From contig NZ_JBHTJP010000032.1 in the NCBI RefSeq assembly GCF_042676025.1, positions 1,240,001-1,304,000 on the forward strand: 64,000 nt of DNA, given 5' to 3'. The notes beneath the pieces are model-generated. The model was not told the origin of the DNA. It did no database searches and was given only the letters and a program-made list of their open reading frames with translations. A program made the translations under genes and the position numbers. Positions 42,447-51,391 of this stretch are shown here, in pieces. Each line of letters begins with the position of its first letter. The stretch's first letter is position 1. Source of the DNA: Salinimicrobium gaetbulicola (GTDB lineage Bacteria; Bacteroidota; Bacteroidia; Flavobacteriales; Flavobacteriaceae).

Positions 42447-45059
42447 CTATTTTATAAAAGATTCTGCATTTTGCAGGGCTTCATTCAGGCCATCAGGATT
42501 TTTCCCTCCTGCAGTCGCATAGAATGGCTGGCCTCCGCCGCCACCTTGAATATATTTCCCTAGTTCCTTCACCACTTTACCGGCGTGCAGTTCTTTTTCA
42601 GAAACCAGTTCTTTTGAAATATAGCAGGATAATAAGGCTTTCCCGTTTTGCTCGGTTCCAAAAATGAGGAACAGGTCATTGAACTCCTCTCCCAACTGGA
42701 AAGAGAGATCCTTGATACCACCGGCATCAAGGTCTACTTTCTTCGCTAAAAAGTGAACTCCGTTAACCTCTTTGATCTCATTTTTCAGATCTCCCTTCAG
42801 GTTTTTGGCTTTCTCCTTCAGGAGGTTCTCCACCTGCTTTTTAAGTTCGGCGTTTTCATCCTGCAAGCTTACCACCGCTTTTACAGGATCTTTCGGATTT
42901 TTAAGTACCGCTTTGATCTCGCTGTAAACTTCAGTTTGAGAAACATAATATTCCTTGGCCGCTTCCGAAGTGATTGCTTCGATACGACGGATCCCCGAGG
43001 CTACAGCACCTTCAGAAATGATCTTAAAATGCCATATGTCTGCGGTATTTCCAACATGGGTACCTCCACACAATTCAATGGAATCTCCAAAACGTATCGC
43101 TCTTACCTTATCGCCGTACTTCTCACCGAACAGGGCGATCGCCCCGTCATTGATAGCCTCTTCATAGGTCATTTCACGGTTCTCAACCAAAGGCAGTTTA
43201 TCGGCGATCCTGGTATTTACATAATCTTCTATTTCATTTAGTTGCTCCGGAGTCACTTTACTGAAGTGTGAGAAATCGAAACGCAAGTAATCGCTCTGCA
43301 CCATCGATCCTTTTTGCTCCACGTGAGTACCCAGCACATTTCTAAGTGCCTGATGCAGCAAATGCGTAGCCGAGTGATTCGCGGCCGTGCGGGCCCTGCG
43401 AGCAGCATTCACAACCGCTTTGAATTTTCCTGAAAGGTCCTTCGGCAGTTCTTTAGTAAGATGAATGATCAGGTTGTTTTCTTTGCGCGTGTCGTCAATA
43501 TAAACGATCTCTCCTGACTCACTCTCCAGTATTCCCTTGTCCCCTATCTGGCCTCCGCCTTCAGGGTAGAATGGAGTTTTATTAAAGACCAACTGATATA
43601 GGGCTCCTTCTTTCTTGGATTCTACTTTCCTATAACGCAAGATCTTCACTTCGGCTTCCAGAGAGTCATAGCCTACAAAGCCTTCAGTTTCGCCCTCGTT
43701 CACTTCTATCCAGTCACCTGAAGTTACTTTAGAAGCGTTCCTCGAACGATCTTTTTGCTTTTGAAGTTCTTTTTCAAATTCCTTTTGATCCAGGTCATAG
43801 CCTTTTTCACTTAAGATAAGCGCGGTAAGATCAATTGGGAATCCGTAGGTATCATATAATTCAAAAGCCTTTTTCCCGGATACTTTTTTATCAGGAGTTT
43901 CCTGCATGATCTGGTCCAGAAGAACCAGCCCCTGGTCAAGGGTTCTCAAAAAGGAATTTTCTTCCTCTCTTATCACATTTTTACACAATTCTTTTTGGGC
44001 ACGAATTTCAGGGAAAGCTTCCCCCATCTGGTCGGCCAGAATATCAACCAGCTTATAAACAAAAGCTTCCTTTTGATCCAGAAAGGTAAATCCGTAACGG
44101 ATCGCCCTTCTTAAGATACGACGGATCACGTATCCGGCACCGGTGCTGCCCGGCAATTGTCCGTCTGCAATAGCGAATGCCACCGCCCGAACGTGATCTG
44201 CGATCACACGAATAGCGATATCTGTTTCTTCGTTCTTGCCGTATGTTGATTTTGTAATATTTTCAATTTGCTTGATAAGCGGAGTGAAAACATCTGTATC
44301 GTAATTTGATTTTACACCCTGAAGCGCCATACACAGGCGTTCAAAGCCCATTCCTGTATCCACATGGCTGGCAGGAAGTTTTTCCAGCGAACCATCGGCT
44401 TTACGGTTAAACTGAATGAACACCAGGTTCCAGATCTCAACAACCAAAGGGTGATCCATATTCACCAGGTCTCTTCCCGAAACTTTTGCTTTTTCCTCTT
44501 CAGATCTCAGGTCTACATGAATTTCCGAAGAAGGTCCGCATGGTCCCTGGTCACCCATCTCCCAGAAATTATCTTTTTTATTTCCGAAAATGATTCGTTC
44601 TTCAGGAACGATCTCCATCCAAAGGTTTAGGGCTTCCTGATCTACAGGGATTCCCTCTTCTTCACTCCCTTCAAATACTGAAACGTAGAGAATATCCTTA
44701 TCGATCTTATAAACTTCGGTCAATAATTCCCACGCCCACTGGATAGCTTCTTTTTTAAAGTAATCGCCGAAACTCCAGTTTCCAAGCATTTCAAACATAG
44801 TGTGGTGATAGGTATCCTTCCCCACCTCTTCCAGGTCATTATGTTTACCGCTTACCCGAAGGCACTTTTGAGTATCGGTCACGCGAGGGCTTGCAGGGGT
44901 TCCATTTCCTAAAAAGAATTCTTTGAACTGGTTCATCCCGGCATTAGTGAACATTAGCGTGGGGTCATCTTTGATAACCATGGGCGCCGATGGAACTATG
45001 CTGTGATTTTTGGATTTAAAGAATTCTAGGAATTTAGTACGAATGTCCTGGGATTTCAT
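42447..45059 (-). CDS. alaS: Alanyl-tRNA synthetase
   Basis: 870 aa, full length. Class II synthetase core at the N-terminus (SAPMVIKDDPTLMFTNAGMNQFKEFF), the editing domain with HSATHLLHQALRN and CGGTHVGNTADIW zinc motifs, and the C-terminal coiled-coil/DHHA1 end (GGGGGQPFYATAGGK). Charges tRNA-Ala and clears mischarged Ser/Gly. Monocistronic, divergent from the M23 gene. Confidence 0.98.
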   Translation of the reverse strand: MKSQDIRTKFLEFFKSKNHSIVPSAPMVIKDDPTLMFTNAGMNQFKEFFLGNGTPASPRVTDTQKCLRVSGKHNDLEEVGKDTYHHTMFEMLGNWSFGDYFKKEAIQWAWELLTEVYKIDKDILYVSVFEGSEEEGIPVDQEALNLWMEIVPEERIIFGNKKDNFWEMGDQGPCGPSSEIHVDLRSEEEKAKVSGRDLVNMDHPLVVEIWNLVFIQFNRKADGSLEKLPASHVDTGMGFERLCMALQGVKSNYDTDVFTPLIKQIENITKSTYGKNEETDIAIRVIADHVRAVAFAIADGQLPGSTGAGYVIRRILRRAIRYGFTFLDQKEAFVYKLVDILADQMGEAFPEIRAQKELCKNVIREEENSFLRTLDQGLVLLDQIMQETPDKKVSGKKAFELYDTYGFPIDLTALILSEKGYDLDQKEFEKELQKQKDRSRNASKVTSGDWIEVNEGETEGFVGYDSLEAEVKILRYRKVESKKEGALYQLVFNKTPFYPEGGGQIGDKGILESESGEIVYIDDTRKENNLIIHLTKELPKDLSGKFKAVVNAARRARTAANHSATHLLHQALRNVLGTHVEQKGSMVQSDYLRFDFSHFSKVTPEQLNEIEDYVNTRIADKLPLVENREMTYEEAINDGAIALFGEKYGDKVRAIRFGDSIELCGGTHVGNTADIWHFKIISEGAVASGIRRIEAITSEAAKEYYVSQTEVYSEIKAVLKNPKDPVKAVVSLQDENAELKKQVENLLKEKAKNLKGDLKNEIKEVNGVHFLAKKVDLDAGGIKDLSFQLGEEFNDLFLIFGTEQNGKALLSCYISKELVSEKELHAGKVVKELGKYIQGGGGGQPFYATAGGKNPDGLNEALQNAESFIK

Positions 45060-45172
45060 GAACGAATATGATTTTCAATTTTTATTAAATTATGCGGGAG
45101 AGAAAACTATTTTTATATTTGTTCGTTTCTCAAGTTCAATGTTGCACTGTTTTTGCAACATGCATAGTAACG

Positions 45173-45180
45173 CAAAAATA
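45173..45180 (-). promoter_or_regulatory. -7 box (TATTTTTG) for alaS
   Basis: On the - strand TATTTTTG (45180-45173) matches TAnnTTTG; a TTC (one mismatch to TTG) lies 19 nt upstream. Leader of ~110 nt to the alaS ATG. Confidence 0.45.
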
Positions 45181-45194
45181 GCATAATTTAACTT

Positions 45195-46172
45195 ATGTCG
45201 AAGGTTAAATATTATTACGATAGTGATACCCTTTCCTATAAAAAAATCGAGCTGAAAAAAAGCCGTAAGATAGGAATTGCCTTTCTGAGTATCGCCGGTG
45301 CTTTCCTTGCAGGATTCATACTTTTGATCATATACCTGAACATTCCGCAGCTGGAAACCCCCAAAGAAAAAGCCCTTAAACGAGAGCTTGAAAACATGAA
45401 ACTTCAATACGGGCTTTTAAACCGAAAAATGGATCAGATCCAGGAGGTTTTAGCAAATGTGGAAGACAGGGATAATAATATCTACCGTCTTTACTTTGAA
45501 GCCAATCCAATTCCCGAAGAACAACGACTTGCCGGGTTTGGTGGTATCAATAGATACCAGGACCTGGAAGGTTTTGACAACTCTAAGCTGATCATTGAAA
45601 GCCACAAAAAACTGGATGTCCTGACCAAGCGTTTGGTAGTACAATCCCGTTCTTTGGATGAGATCGTCAGCCTGGCTCAGGATAAAGAAGAATTGCTAGC
45701 TTCGATCCCCGCGATCATGCCGGTCAAAAATGAGAATTTAAAGAGAATGGCCTCCGGATACGGATGGCGAACAGACCCATTTACTAAAGTTAGAAAATTC
45801 CATTACGGAATGGATTTTTCGGCACCTAGAGGAACACCGGTTTACGCTTCGGGTGACGGAAGAGTGACAAGAGCAGATAACCGCTCCAGTGGATATGGCC
45901 GACACATTAGAATTGACCACGGATTTGGATACACCAGTTTATACGCACACCTGTATAAGTACAATGTAAAACGCGGTCAAAGGGTGAAGCGAGGGGACCT
46001 GATCGGGTTCGTGGGAAGCACGGGACGCTCACAGGCACCTCACCTTCACTACGAGATCTTTAAGGAAGATGACAGGATCAATCCTTTGAACTTTTATTAC
46101 GGCCAATTATCTGCCGAAGAATACGATCAAATACTTAAGCAATCACAACAAGAAAACCAATCCCTGGATTAA
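45195..46172 (+). CDS. M23 family peptidase (peptidoglycan endopeptidase), 325 aa
   Basis: A cytoplasmic N-terminal tail of ~35 residues precedes one membrane helix (IAFLSIAGAFLAGFILLIIYL), then a coiled coil (residues ~60-165) and an M23 LytM domain near 185-300. Zinc ligands are in HYGMDFSAPRGTPVYA and APHLHYEIF. Such proteins cut peptidoglycan cross-links at division or growth. Its TAA overlaps the ATG of the MerR gene by one base, so they are coupled. Confidence 0.93.
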   Translation: MSKVKYYYDSDTLSYKKIELKKSRKIGIAFLSIAGAFLAGFILLIIYLNIPQLETPKEKALKRELENMKLQYGLLNRKMDQIQEVLANVEDRDNNIYRLYFEANPIPEEQRLAGFGGINRYQDLEGFDNSKLIIESHKKLDVLTKRLVVQSRSLDEIVSLAQDKEELLASIPAIMPVKNENLKRMASGYGWRTDPFTKVRKFHYGMDFSAPRGTPVYASGDGRVTRADNRSSGYGRHIRIDHGFGYTSLYAHLYKYNVKRGQRVKRGDLIGFVGSTGRSQAPHLHYEIFKEDDRINPLNFYYGQLSAEEYDQILKQSQQENQSLD

Positions 46173-46501
46173 TGCACGTAGACTTACCAGACAAATTATA
46201 TTACGGCATAGGTGAAGTTGCCGATGCCTTTGGCGTGAACGCATCCCTCATTCGGTTTTGGGAAAAGGAGTTTGATGTGATCAAACCTAAAAAGAACGCA
46301 AAGGGCAACCGGAAGTTTACCAAAGAAGACATCAAGAACCTTGAATTGATCTATCACCTGGTAAAGGAACGAGGCTTTACCCTCGAAGGCGCAAAAATCC
46401 ATTTAAAGGAAGAAAGCCAGAAAACATTGACTAACTTTGAAATTATCCGAAAGTTAGAGAACATAAAATCAACTTTAATAAAACTAAAAAACCAACTATA
46501 A
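46172..46501 (+). CDS. MerR family transcriptional regulator, 109 aa
   Basis: N-terminal winged helix of the MerR type (YYGIGEVADAFGVNASLIRFWEKEFDVIKPKKNAKGNRKFT), followed by a dimerisation helix. No Cys-based metal site is present. Sits between the M23 peptidase (1-base overlap) and LemA (1-base overlap), which suggests a conserved operon that includes its own regulator (inference). Confidence 0.93.
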   Translation: MHVDLPDKLYYGIGEVADAFGVNASLIRFWEKEFDVIKPKKNAKGNRKFTKEDIKNLELIYHLVKERGFTLEGAKIHLKEESQKTLTNFEIIRKLENIKSTLIKLKNQL

Positions 46502-47097
46502 TGAAAAAGTGGCTAGTCCCAGTATTGATTATCGGAGCGATCGTGCTCGGATTCTTTTTATTGTTCACCGGAAAGTATAACACAGCTGTAGACAAGCAGG
46601 AACAGGCTCGCAAGACCTGGGCTGATGTGGAGAGCTCTTACCAGCGCAGAAATGACCTTATTCCAAACCTGGTAAATACAGTAAAGGGAGCAGCAGATTT
46701 TGAACAAACAACACTGACACAGGTTATTGAAGCTCGCGCCAAGGCAACTTCGATCAATGTAGATGCCGAAAATATGACCCAGGCCCAAATGCAGCAGTTC
46801 CAGCAGGCACAGAGCCAGGTTTCATCTGCCCTTTCGCGCCTCCTGGTTACCGTTGAACGTTACCCTGAACTTAAGGCCACTCAAAATTTCCAGCAGCTGC
46901 AATCTCAGCTTGAAGGAACAGAGAACCGAATCAACGTGGCAAGAAACCGTTACAATGAAACGGTTACTGAGTACAACCGATACATACGTCAGTTTCCTAA
47001 CAATATCATCGTTGGAATGTACGGGTTTGACAGGATGCCTGTTTACGAAGCAGATGCAGGATCAGAAGACGCACCAGACGTAGAATTTGATTTTTAA
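46501..47097 (+). CDS. lemA: LemA family protein, 198 aa
   Basis: One N-terminal membrane helix (WLVPVLIIGAIVLGFFLLF), then the LemA helical bundle with the conserved VESSYQRRNDLIPNLVNTVKG near residue 38 and TENRINVARNRYNETVTEYN near 140. Function is unclear; the bundle faces the periplasm. LemA is commonly followed by TPM-domain proteins, as here. Confidence 0.93.
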   Translation: MKKWLVPVLIIGAIVLGFFLLFTGKYNTAVDKQEQARKTWADVESSYQRRNDLIPNLVNTVKGAADFEQTTLTQVIEARAKATSINVDAENMTQAQMQQFQQAQSQVSSALSRLLVTVERYPELKATQNFQQLQSQLEGTENRINVARNRYNETVTEYNRYIRQFPNNIIVGMYGFDRMPVYEADAGSEDAPDVEFDF

Positions 47098-47108
47098 AAC
47101 CCATTATT

Positions 47109-47546
47109 ATGGCTAACATAGAGGAGTTCCTGACAGCAAATGAGGAAGAAGAAGTAGTAGAAGCCATTAGACAGGCCGAGAAGAAAACTTCCGGAGAGAT
47201 ACGGGTGCATATCGAAAAATCCAGTAAGGGCGAAATCTGGGAACGCGCCATGGAAGTCTTCCACCTTCTTAAGATGGATAACACCAAGGAGGATAACGGC
47301 GTACTGATCTATGTAGCCATCGATGACCGCAACTTTGTGATCTACGGTGATAAAGGGATCAATGAAGTGGTACCTCCCGATTTTTGGGAAAGCACCAAAG
47401 ACGAGATCGCAGCTGAATTCAAAAAAGGTAATTTCAAGCAAGGCCTTATTAACGGAATTACCAGGGCAGGTCACGAGTTACAGGTGCACTTCCCATGGAG
47501 CGAAGACAGTGATGAAAACCAACTGTCTGATAAAATATCCCGATAA
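47109..47546 (+). CDS. TPM domain protein, 145 aa
   Basis: A short form of the TPM (TLP18.3/Psb32/MOLO-1) fold: EEVVEAIRQAEKKTSGEIRVHIE, then DNGVLIYVAIDDRNFVIYGDKGI and KEIAA-like helices near the end. No signal peptide, so it is probably cytoplasmic or membrane-peripheral. Followed directly (0 bp) by a second, exported TPM protein. Family links: phosphatase-like or membrane-complex roles, unproven. Confidence 0.85.
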   Translation: MANIEEFLTANEEEEVVEAIRQAEKKTSGEIRVHIEKSSKGEIWERAMEVFHLLKMDNTKEDNGVLIYVAIDDRNFVIYGDKGINEVVPPDFWESTKDEIAAEFKKGNFKQGLINGITRAGHELQVHFPWSEDSDENQLSDKISR

Positions 47547-48347
47547 ATGAAAAATTTCCAACGGAACATCACTCTTGTTATCTTATTGCTCTTTGCAGCG
47601 TTTACAGTAAATGCCCAACGTGATATTCCGCCCAAACCCTCAGAACAGACCAGTGTCTATGACGAAGCTGACGTTTTAAGCGCTTCGGAAGAACGCAGCC
47701 TGGAACAGAAGCTGATCAACTACGCCGATACCACGTCTACCCAGATCGTGATAGCGACCATCAACTCGCTGCAAGGGGAATATATTGGTACTTATTCTGC
47801 CGAATGGGCACATGAATGGGGAATTGGACAAAAAGATGAGGACAACGGTATATTCATACTTCTATCCAAAGAAGATCGGAAAATATGGATCTCTACCGGT
47901 TACGGGATCGAAGGAGATCTCACCGATGCCTTATCCAAACAGATCGTTGAAAATGTCATTTTACCGCAGTTCAGGAACGGAAGTTACTATGGCGGTCTTG
48001 ACGCCGGAACTACAGCTGTAATGGAAGTTATGTCCGGGGTCTATGAAGGCACTCCTACTTCCCGAAATGGAGGTGGAGCCGCTCCAAGATTTATTGTGCT
48101 CGCACTTATCTTTATCTTTTTCATGATCGTATTCAGTCAGCGCAATAAACGCGGTGGCGGACGCAATGGCGGACACAGGCGAGGCGGCGGATTACTGGAC
48201 GTTCTTATTTTGAGCAGTCTCGGAAGAGGCGGCTTTGGCGGTGGAAGCTTTGGTGGCGGAAGCGGCGGCTTCGGCGGTGGCGGAGGCTTTGGTGGCGGCT
48301 TCGGAGGCGGAGGCTTCGGCGGAGGCGGTGCCGGAGGCGGATGGTAG
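47547..48347 (+). CDS. Exported TPM domain protein with Gly-rich tail, 266 aa
   Basis: Signal peptide (NITLVILLLFAAFTVNAQ), TPM domain at ~35-170 (VYDEADVLSASEERSLEQKL, DNGIFILLSKEDRKIWISTGYGIEG), a membrane helix (FIVLALIFIFFMIVFS) and a Gly/Phe/Ser-rich tail of about 50 residues. The pairing of LemA with such TPM proteins is conserved in many bacteria. Last gene of the M23-MerR-LemA-TPM-TPM operon, ended by the terminator at 48410. Confidence 0.9.
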   Translation: MKNFQRNITLVILLLFAAFTVNAQRDIPPKPSEQTSVYDEADVLSASEERSLEQKLINYADTTSTQIVIATINSLQGEYIGTYSAEWAHEWGIGQKDEDNGIFILLSKEDRKIWISTGYGIEGDLTDALSKQIVENVILPQFRNGSYYGGLDAGTTAVMEVMSGVYEGTPTSRNGGGAAPRFIVLALIFIFFMIVFSQRNKRGGGRNGGHRRGGGLLDVLILSSLGRGGFGGGSFGGGSGGFGGGGGFGGGFGGGGFGGGGAGGGW

Positions 48348-48409
48348 AATAGTCTTTAGTCGACAGTTCGGAGTTCAGACTTCGCAATTTGAACTAGTAT
48401 AAAAAAATA

Positions 48410-48450
48410 AACCCTCTCAAAAATGACTTTTCTGAGAGGGTTCTTTTTTT
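48410..48450. terminator. Bidirectional terminator between the TPM operon and der
   Basis: Arms AACCCTCTCA (48410-48419) and TGAGAGGGTT (48433-48442) with T-runs on both strands. Confidence 0.85.
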
Positions 48451-48463
48451 GGTAAAACTTATC

Positions 48464-49771
48464 TTATTTCTTTCTGAAGTACACCGAAACGGGAACTCCT
48501 GTGAAGTCAAACTCCTTCCGAAGTTTATTCTCAATAAAACGTTTATAAGGATCCTTCACGTACTGCGGAAGGTTACAGAAGAAAGCAAACTGTGGTTGCG
48601 GGGTAGGCAACTGCATACAGAACTTGATCTTCACATATTTACCTTTATAGGCCGGTGGAGGATATGCTTCAATGATAGGAAGCATTACTTCATTCAACTC
48701 GCTGGTCTTGATCTTCTTACTTCGGTTCTTATACACCTCAACAGCCGTTTCAATGGCTTTAAAGATCCTTTGTTTGGTCAATACAGACATGAATACGATA
48801 GGCACATCAGTAAACGGTTCCATTTCCTGGCGTATCTTCTGTTCGTACTCTTTCATGGTATTGGTCTCCTTATTGTCAACCAGGTCCCACTTATTCACGA
48901 GGATCACGATCCCTTTTCGGTTTCTCTGTGCAAGCCAGAAAATGTTCTGTACCTGTCCGTCAAATCCGCGGGTGGCATCCATTACGATCAAACAAACATC
49001 ACAATGTTCAATAGCCCTTACGGAACGCATCACAGAATAGAACTCAAGATCTTCCTTAACCTTAGCTTTCCTTCTGATCCCTGCGGTGTCGACCAGGTTG
49101 AATTCAAATCCGAACCTATTATATCGGGTATCAATAGAATCACGGGTAGTACCCGCGATATCGGTAACTATATATCTTTCTTCGCCAATAAGCGCGTTGA
49201 TAAATGAAGATTTTCCGGCGTTTGGTCTACCTACCACCGCAAAACGAGGCAGTTCGGCTTCTTCTTCGCGGGTATCTTCCGGCAGGGCTTCCACAAGGGC
49301 ATCTAACAACTCCCCTGTTCCACTTCCGCTGGTACTGGCAATTGGATAATATTCTCCAAGTCCCAAAGAATAGAATTCCACCGCATTTTCAAGACGTTTG
49401 GCGTTATCGACTTTGTTTACTGCCAGTAAAACCGGCTTATTTACTTTTCTCAAAAGCTGGGCTACATCCTCATCCATTGGAGTCACTCCTTCCTCCACAT
49501 CTACCATGAAGATGATGGCATCACTCTCTCCAATGGCCAATTCAACCTGTTTATCGATCTCTGCTTCAAAAATGTCATCACTTCCAACCACATACCCTCC
49601 GGTATCGATCACAGAAAAATTTCTGCCATTCCAGTCGGTTTTTCCATAATGACGGTCACGGGTCACCCCACTCACAGAGTCAACAATGGCTTCCCGGCGT
49701 TGAATTAAACGATTAAAAAAAGTCGATTTTCCAACATTAGGTCTCCCTACAATGGCTACTATACTACTCAT
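48464..49771 (-). CDS. der: Ribosome biogenesis GTPase Der
   Basis: 435 aa with two tandem GTPase domains: GRPNVGKST at residues 8-16 and GRPNAGKSS near 182, each with its own DTGGY/DTAGI and NKVD/NKWD motifs, and a C-terminal KH-like domain. Essential for assembly of the 50S subunit. It has its own promoter at 49797-49825. Confidence 0.98.
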   Translation of the reverse strand: MSSIVAIVGRPNVGKSTFFNRLIQRREAIVDSVSGVTRDRHYGKTDWNGRNFSVIDTGGYVVGSDDIFEAEIDKQVELAIGESDAIIFMVDVEEGVTPMDEDVAQLLRKVNKPVLLAVNKVDNAKRLENAVEFYSLGLGEYYPIASTSGSGTGELLDALVEALPEDTREEEAELPRFAVVGRPNAGKSSFINALIGEERYIVTDIAGTTRDSIDTRYNRFGFEFNLVDTAGIRRKAKVKEDLEFYSVMRSVRAIEHCDVCLIVMDATRGFDGQVQNIFWLAQRNRKGIVILVNKWDLVDNKETNTMKEYEQKIRQEMEPFTDVPIVFMSVLTKQRIFKAIETAVEVYKNRSKKIKTSELNEVMLPIIEAYPPPAYKGKYVKIKFCMQLPTPQPQFAFFCNLPQYVKDPYKRFIENKLRKEFDFTGVPVSVYFRKK

Positions 49772-49796
49772 AATTAATTTCTTCTAAATAAGGCTG

Positions 49797-49825
49797 CAAA
49801 ATTAGGTCTTTTAAAACAAATGCAA
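49797..49825 (-). promoter_or_regulatory. Promoter of der
   Basis: On the - strand TTG (49825-49823), an 18-nt spacer, TAATTTTG (49804-49797), 25 nt before the start. Confidence 0.65.
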
Positions 49826-49909
49826 TCAACTTATATCTATCTTATTTTCAGGAAAGAAACTCAGTCGCTAAATCTCCCCTTTTCTTCCGAAGTGAAGGAA
49901 AGACGATAA

Positions 49910-49928
49910 AAAGCCCTGAATTTTCAGG
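49910..49928 (-). terminator. Weak terminator of era
   Basis: CCTGAA/TTCAGG dyad followed by a short T-tract on the - strand, 23 bp past the era stop. The small loop makes it weak. Confidence 0.4.
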
Positions 49929-49950
49929 ATCCTAAGTAAAAAGATAAGGA

Positions 49951-50841
49951 TTATTTGTTATCTCCTGAATACCCGAAGCGTCTTAACTGCCGGGCATCAC
50001 TCCTCCAGTTTTTATTGACCTTCACATAAAGTTCAAGATGCACCTGTTTTCCGAAGAATTTTTCCAGGTCTTTTCGGGCTTCTACCCCTACTCTTTTTAA
50101 GGCGGCTCCTTTATGGCCAATGATGATCCCTTTCTGGGTCTCTCTTTCTACCATGATCACACTACGCATCCTAATGATCTCCTCCTCTTCAAAGAATTCT
50201 TCAGTATCGATCTCGACGCTATATGGGATCTCCTTTTTATAATGCATGAGGATCTTTTCACGAACGATCTCATTGACAAAGAAACGCTCAGGCTTATCTG
50301 TAAGAGTGTCTTTAGGATAGAATGCAGGCGATTCCGGAAGTAATTCCACAATTCGGTTGAATACCTGCGGCACATTAAAACCTTCAAGTGCAGATACTGG
50401 AAATATTTCCGCATTCGGCACTTTTTCCTTCCAAAGCTGCACCTGCTCCTCAAGTTGCTCCTGATTTGATTTATCGATCTTGTTCAGCAGAAGGAGAACA
50501 GGAATTTCGGAATGAATGATCTTATTGAAGAAAGATTCATCTTTCAGCTCTTTTTCACCGATCTCGACCATATATACCAGCACATCGGCATCTTCAAAAG
50601 CCGATTTCACAAAGTCCATCATAGACTCCTGAAGCTGATAGGCAGGTTTGATTATTCCCGGTGTATCACTCAGGATCACCTGGAAATCCTCCCCATTAAC
50701 GATCCCTAGAATACGGTGACGGGTAGTCTGCGCCTTCGAGGTGATAATACTTAGTTTCTCACCAACAAAAGCATTCATGAGTGTGGATTTCCCTACGTTA
50801 GGATTCCCAATTATATTGACAAAACCGGCCTTATGTGCCAT
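49951..50841 (-). CDS. era: GTPase Era
   Basis: 296 aa. GTPase domain with GNPNVGKST, SDTPGI and NKID; C-terminal KH domain with the GxxG-like loop GHKGAALKRVGVEARKDLE and a VKVNKNWR end. Binds the 3' end of 16S rRNA and helps 30S assembly. It lies in the same direction as der but has its own -7 box (50858). Confidence 0.98.
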   Translation of the reverse strand: MAHKAGFVNIIGNPNVGKSTLMNAFVGEKLSIITSKAQTTRHRILGIVNGEDFQVILSDTPGIIKPAYQLQESMMDFVKSAFEDADVLVYMVEIGEKELKDESFFNKIIHSEIPVLLLLNKIDKSNQEQLEEQVQLWKEKVPNAEIFPVSALEGFNVPQVFNRIVELLPESPAFYPKDTLTDKPERFFVNEIVREKILMHYKKEIPYSVEIDTEEFFEEEEIIRMRSVIMVERETQKGIIIGHKGAALKRVGVEARKDLEKFFGKQVHLELYVKVNKNWRSDARQLRRFGYSGDNK

Positions 50842-50857
50842 AACATTAATTTTTTTA

Positions 50858-50865
50858 CAAAGATA
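50858..50865 (-). promoter_or_regulatory. -7 box (TATCTTTG) of era
   Basis: Matches TAnnTTTG, 16 nt before the ATG. No clear -33. Confidence 0.45.
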
Positions 50866-50904
50866 CCTATTTCAGGCTCGTTCCGGGAAATTTTCTTCGG
50901 AAGC

Positions 50905-51357
50905 TTACTGCTTCATTCCTCGGTCGTACATTACGATACTACCTGCAACAGAAACATTGAGACTGTAAGTGGACTTGAACTTCACCAGAAAATGGGCTTT
51001 TTCGATCGCCTTTTTTGAGAGCCCATGATCCTCAGCTCCTAAAAGGTACACGCAGCGTCTTGGATGTTCAAAAGTTTCTAACGGCTCTGCTTCTTGGGTC
51101 AACTCAACCCCTACCAGCATCGCCCCCTTCGGAAGGTGTTTATAGAAATCTTCAAAATTCTCGTAATGAAAATAAGGCATGGCACCCACCGCTTTGTGAG
51201 TGTCACAAGCCTGCTTCGCGTACCGGTTGCCAATGGTAAAAATAAAACTGGCTCCCATATTCTGCGCAGAACGCCATAACACTCCAAGGTTCTCGGGTGT
51301 TTTCCCATTTTGGATCCCTATTCCGAAAAAGCCCTGTTCAAGATTATCTATTTTCAT
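50905..51357 (-). CDS. TrmH family (SPOUT) RNA methyltransferase, 150 aa
   Basis: Small SPOUT enzyme: GIGIQNGKTPENLGVLWRSAQNMGA (motif 1 with Asn and Arg), VYLLGAEDHGLSK (motif 2), STYSLNVSVAGSIVMYDRG (knot). Too short for the longer TrmH class; tRNA or rRNA 2'-O-methylation likely. Between the beta-rich 212-aa gene and era. Its promoter puts the transcript start at or next to the ATG. Confidence 0.88.
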   Translation of the reverse strand: MKIDNLEQGFFGIGIQNGKTPENLGVLWRSAQNMGASFIFTIGNRYAKQACDTHKAVGAMPYFHYENFEDFYKHLPKGAMLVGVELTQEAEPLETFEHPRRCVYLLGAEDHGLSKKAIEKAHFLVKFKSTYSLNVSVAGSIVMYDRGMKQ

Positions 51358-51361
51358 GCTG

Positions 51362-51391
51362 CAAAAATAAGGCTTTTAACCACCTCTGCAA
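51362..51391 (-). promoter_or_regulatory. Consensus promoter abutting the trmH-like start codon
   Basis: On the - strand TTG (51391-51389), a 19-nt spacer and TATTTTTG (51369-51362), then only 4 nt to the ATG at 51357. Both elements fit the Bacteroidota consensus. Confidence 0.7.

Noticed and set aside
48205..48387. 60-aa Arg/His-rich reading frame on the - strand
   Set aside because: It is the antisense of the Gly-rich tail of the TPM protein; the composition is an effect of that repeat.
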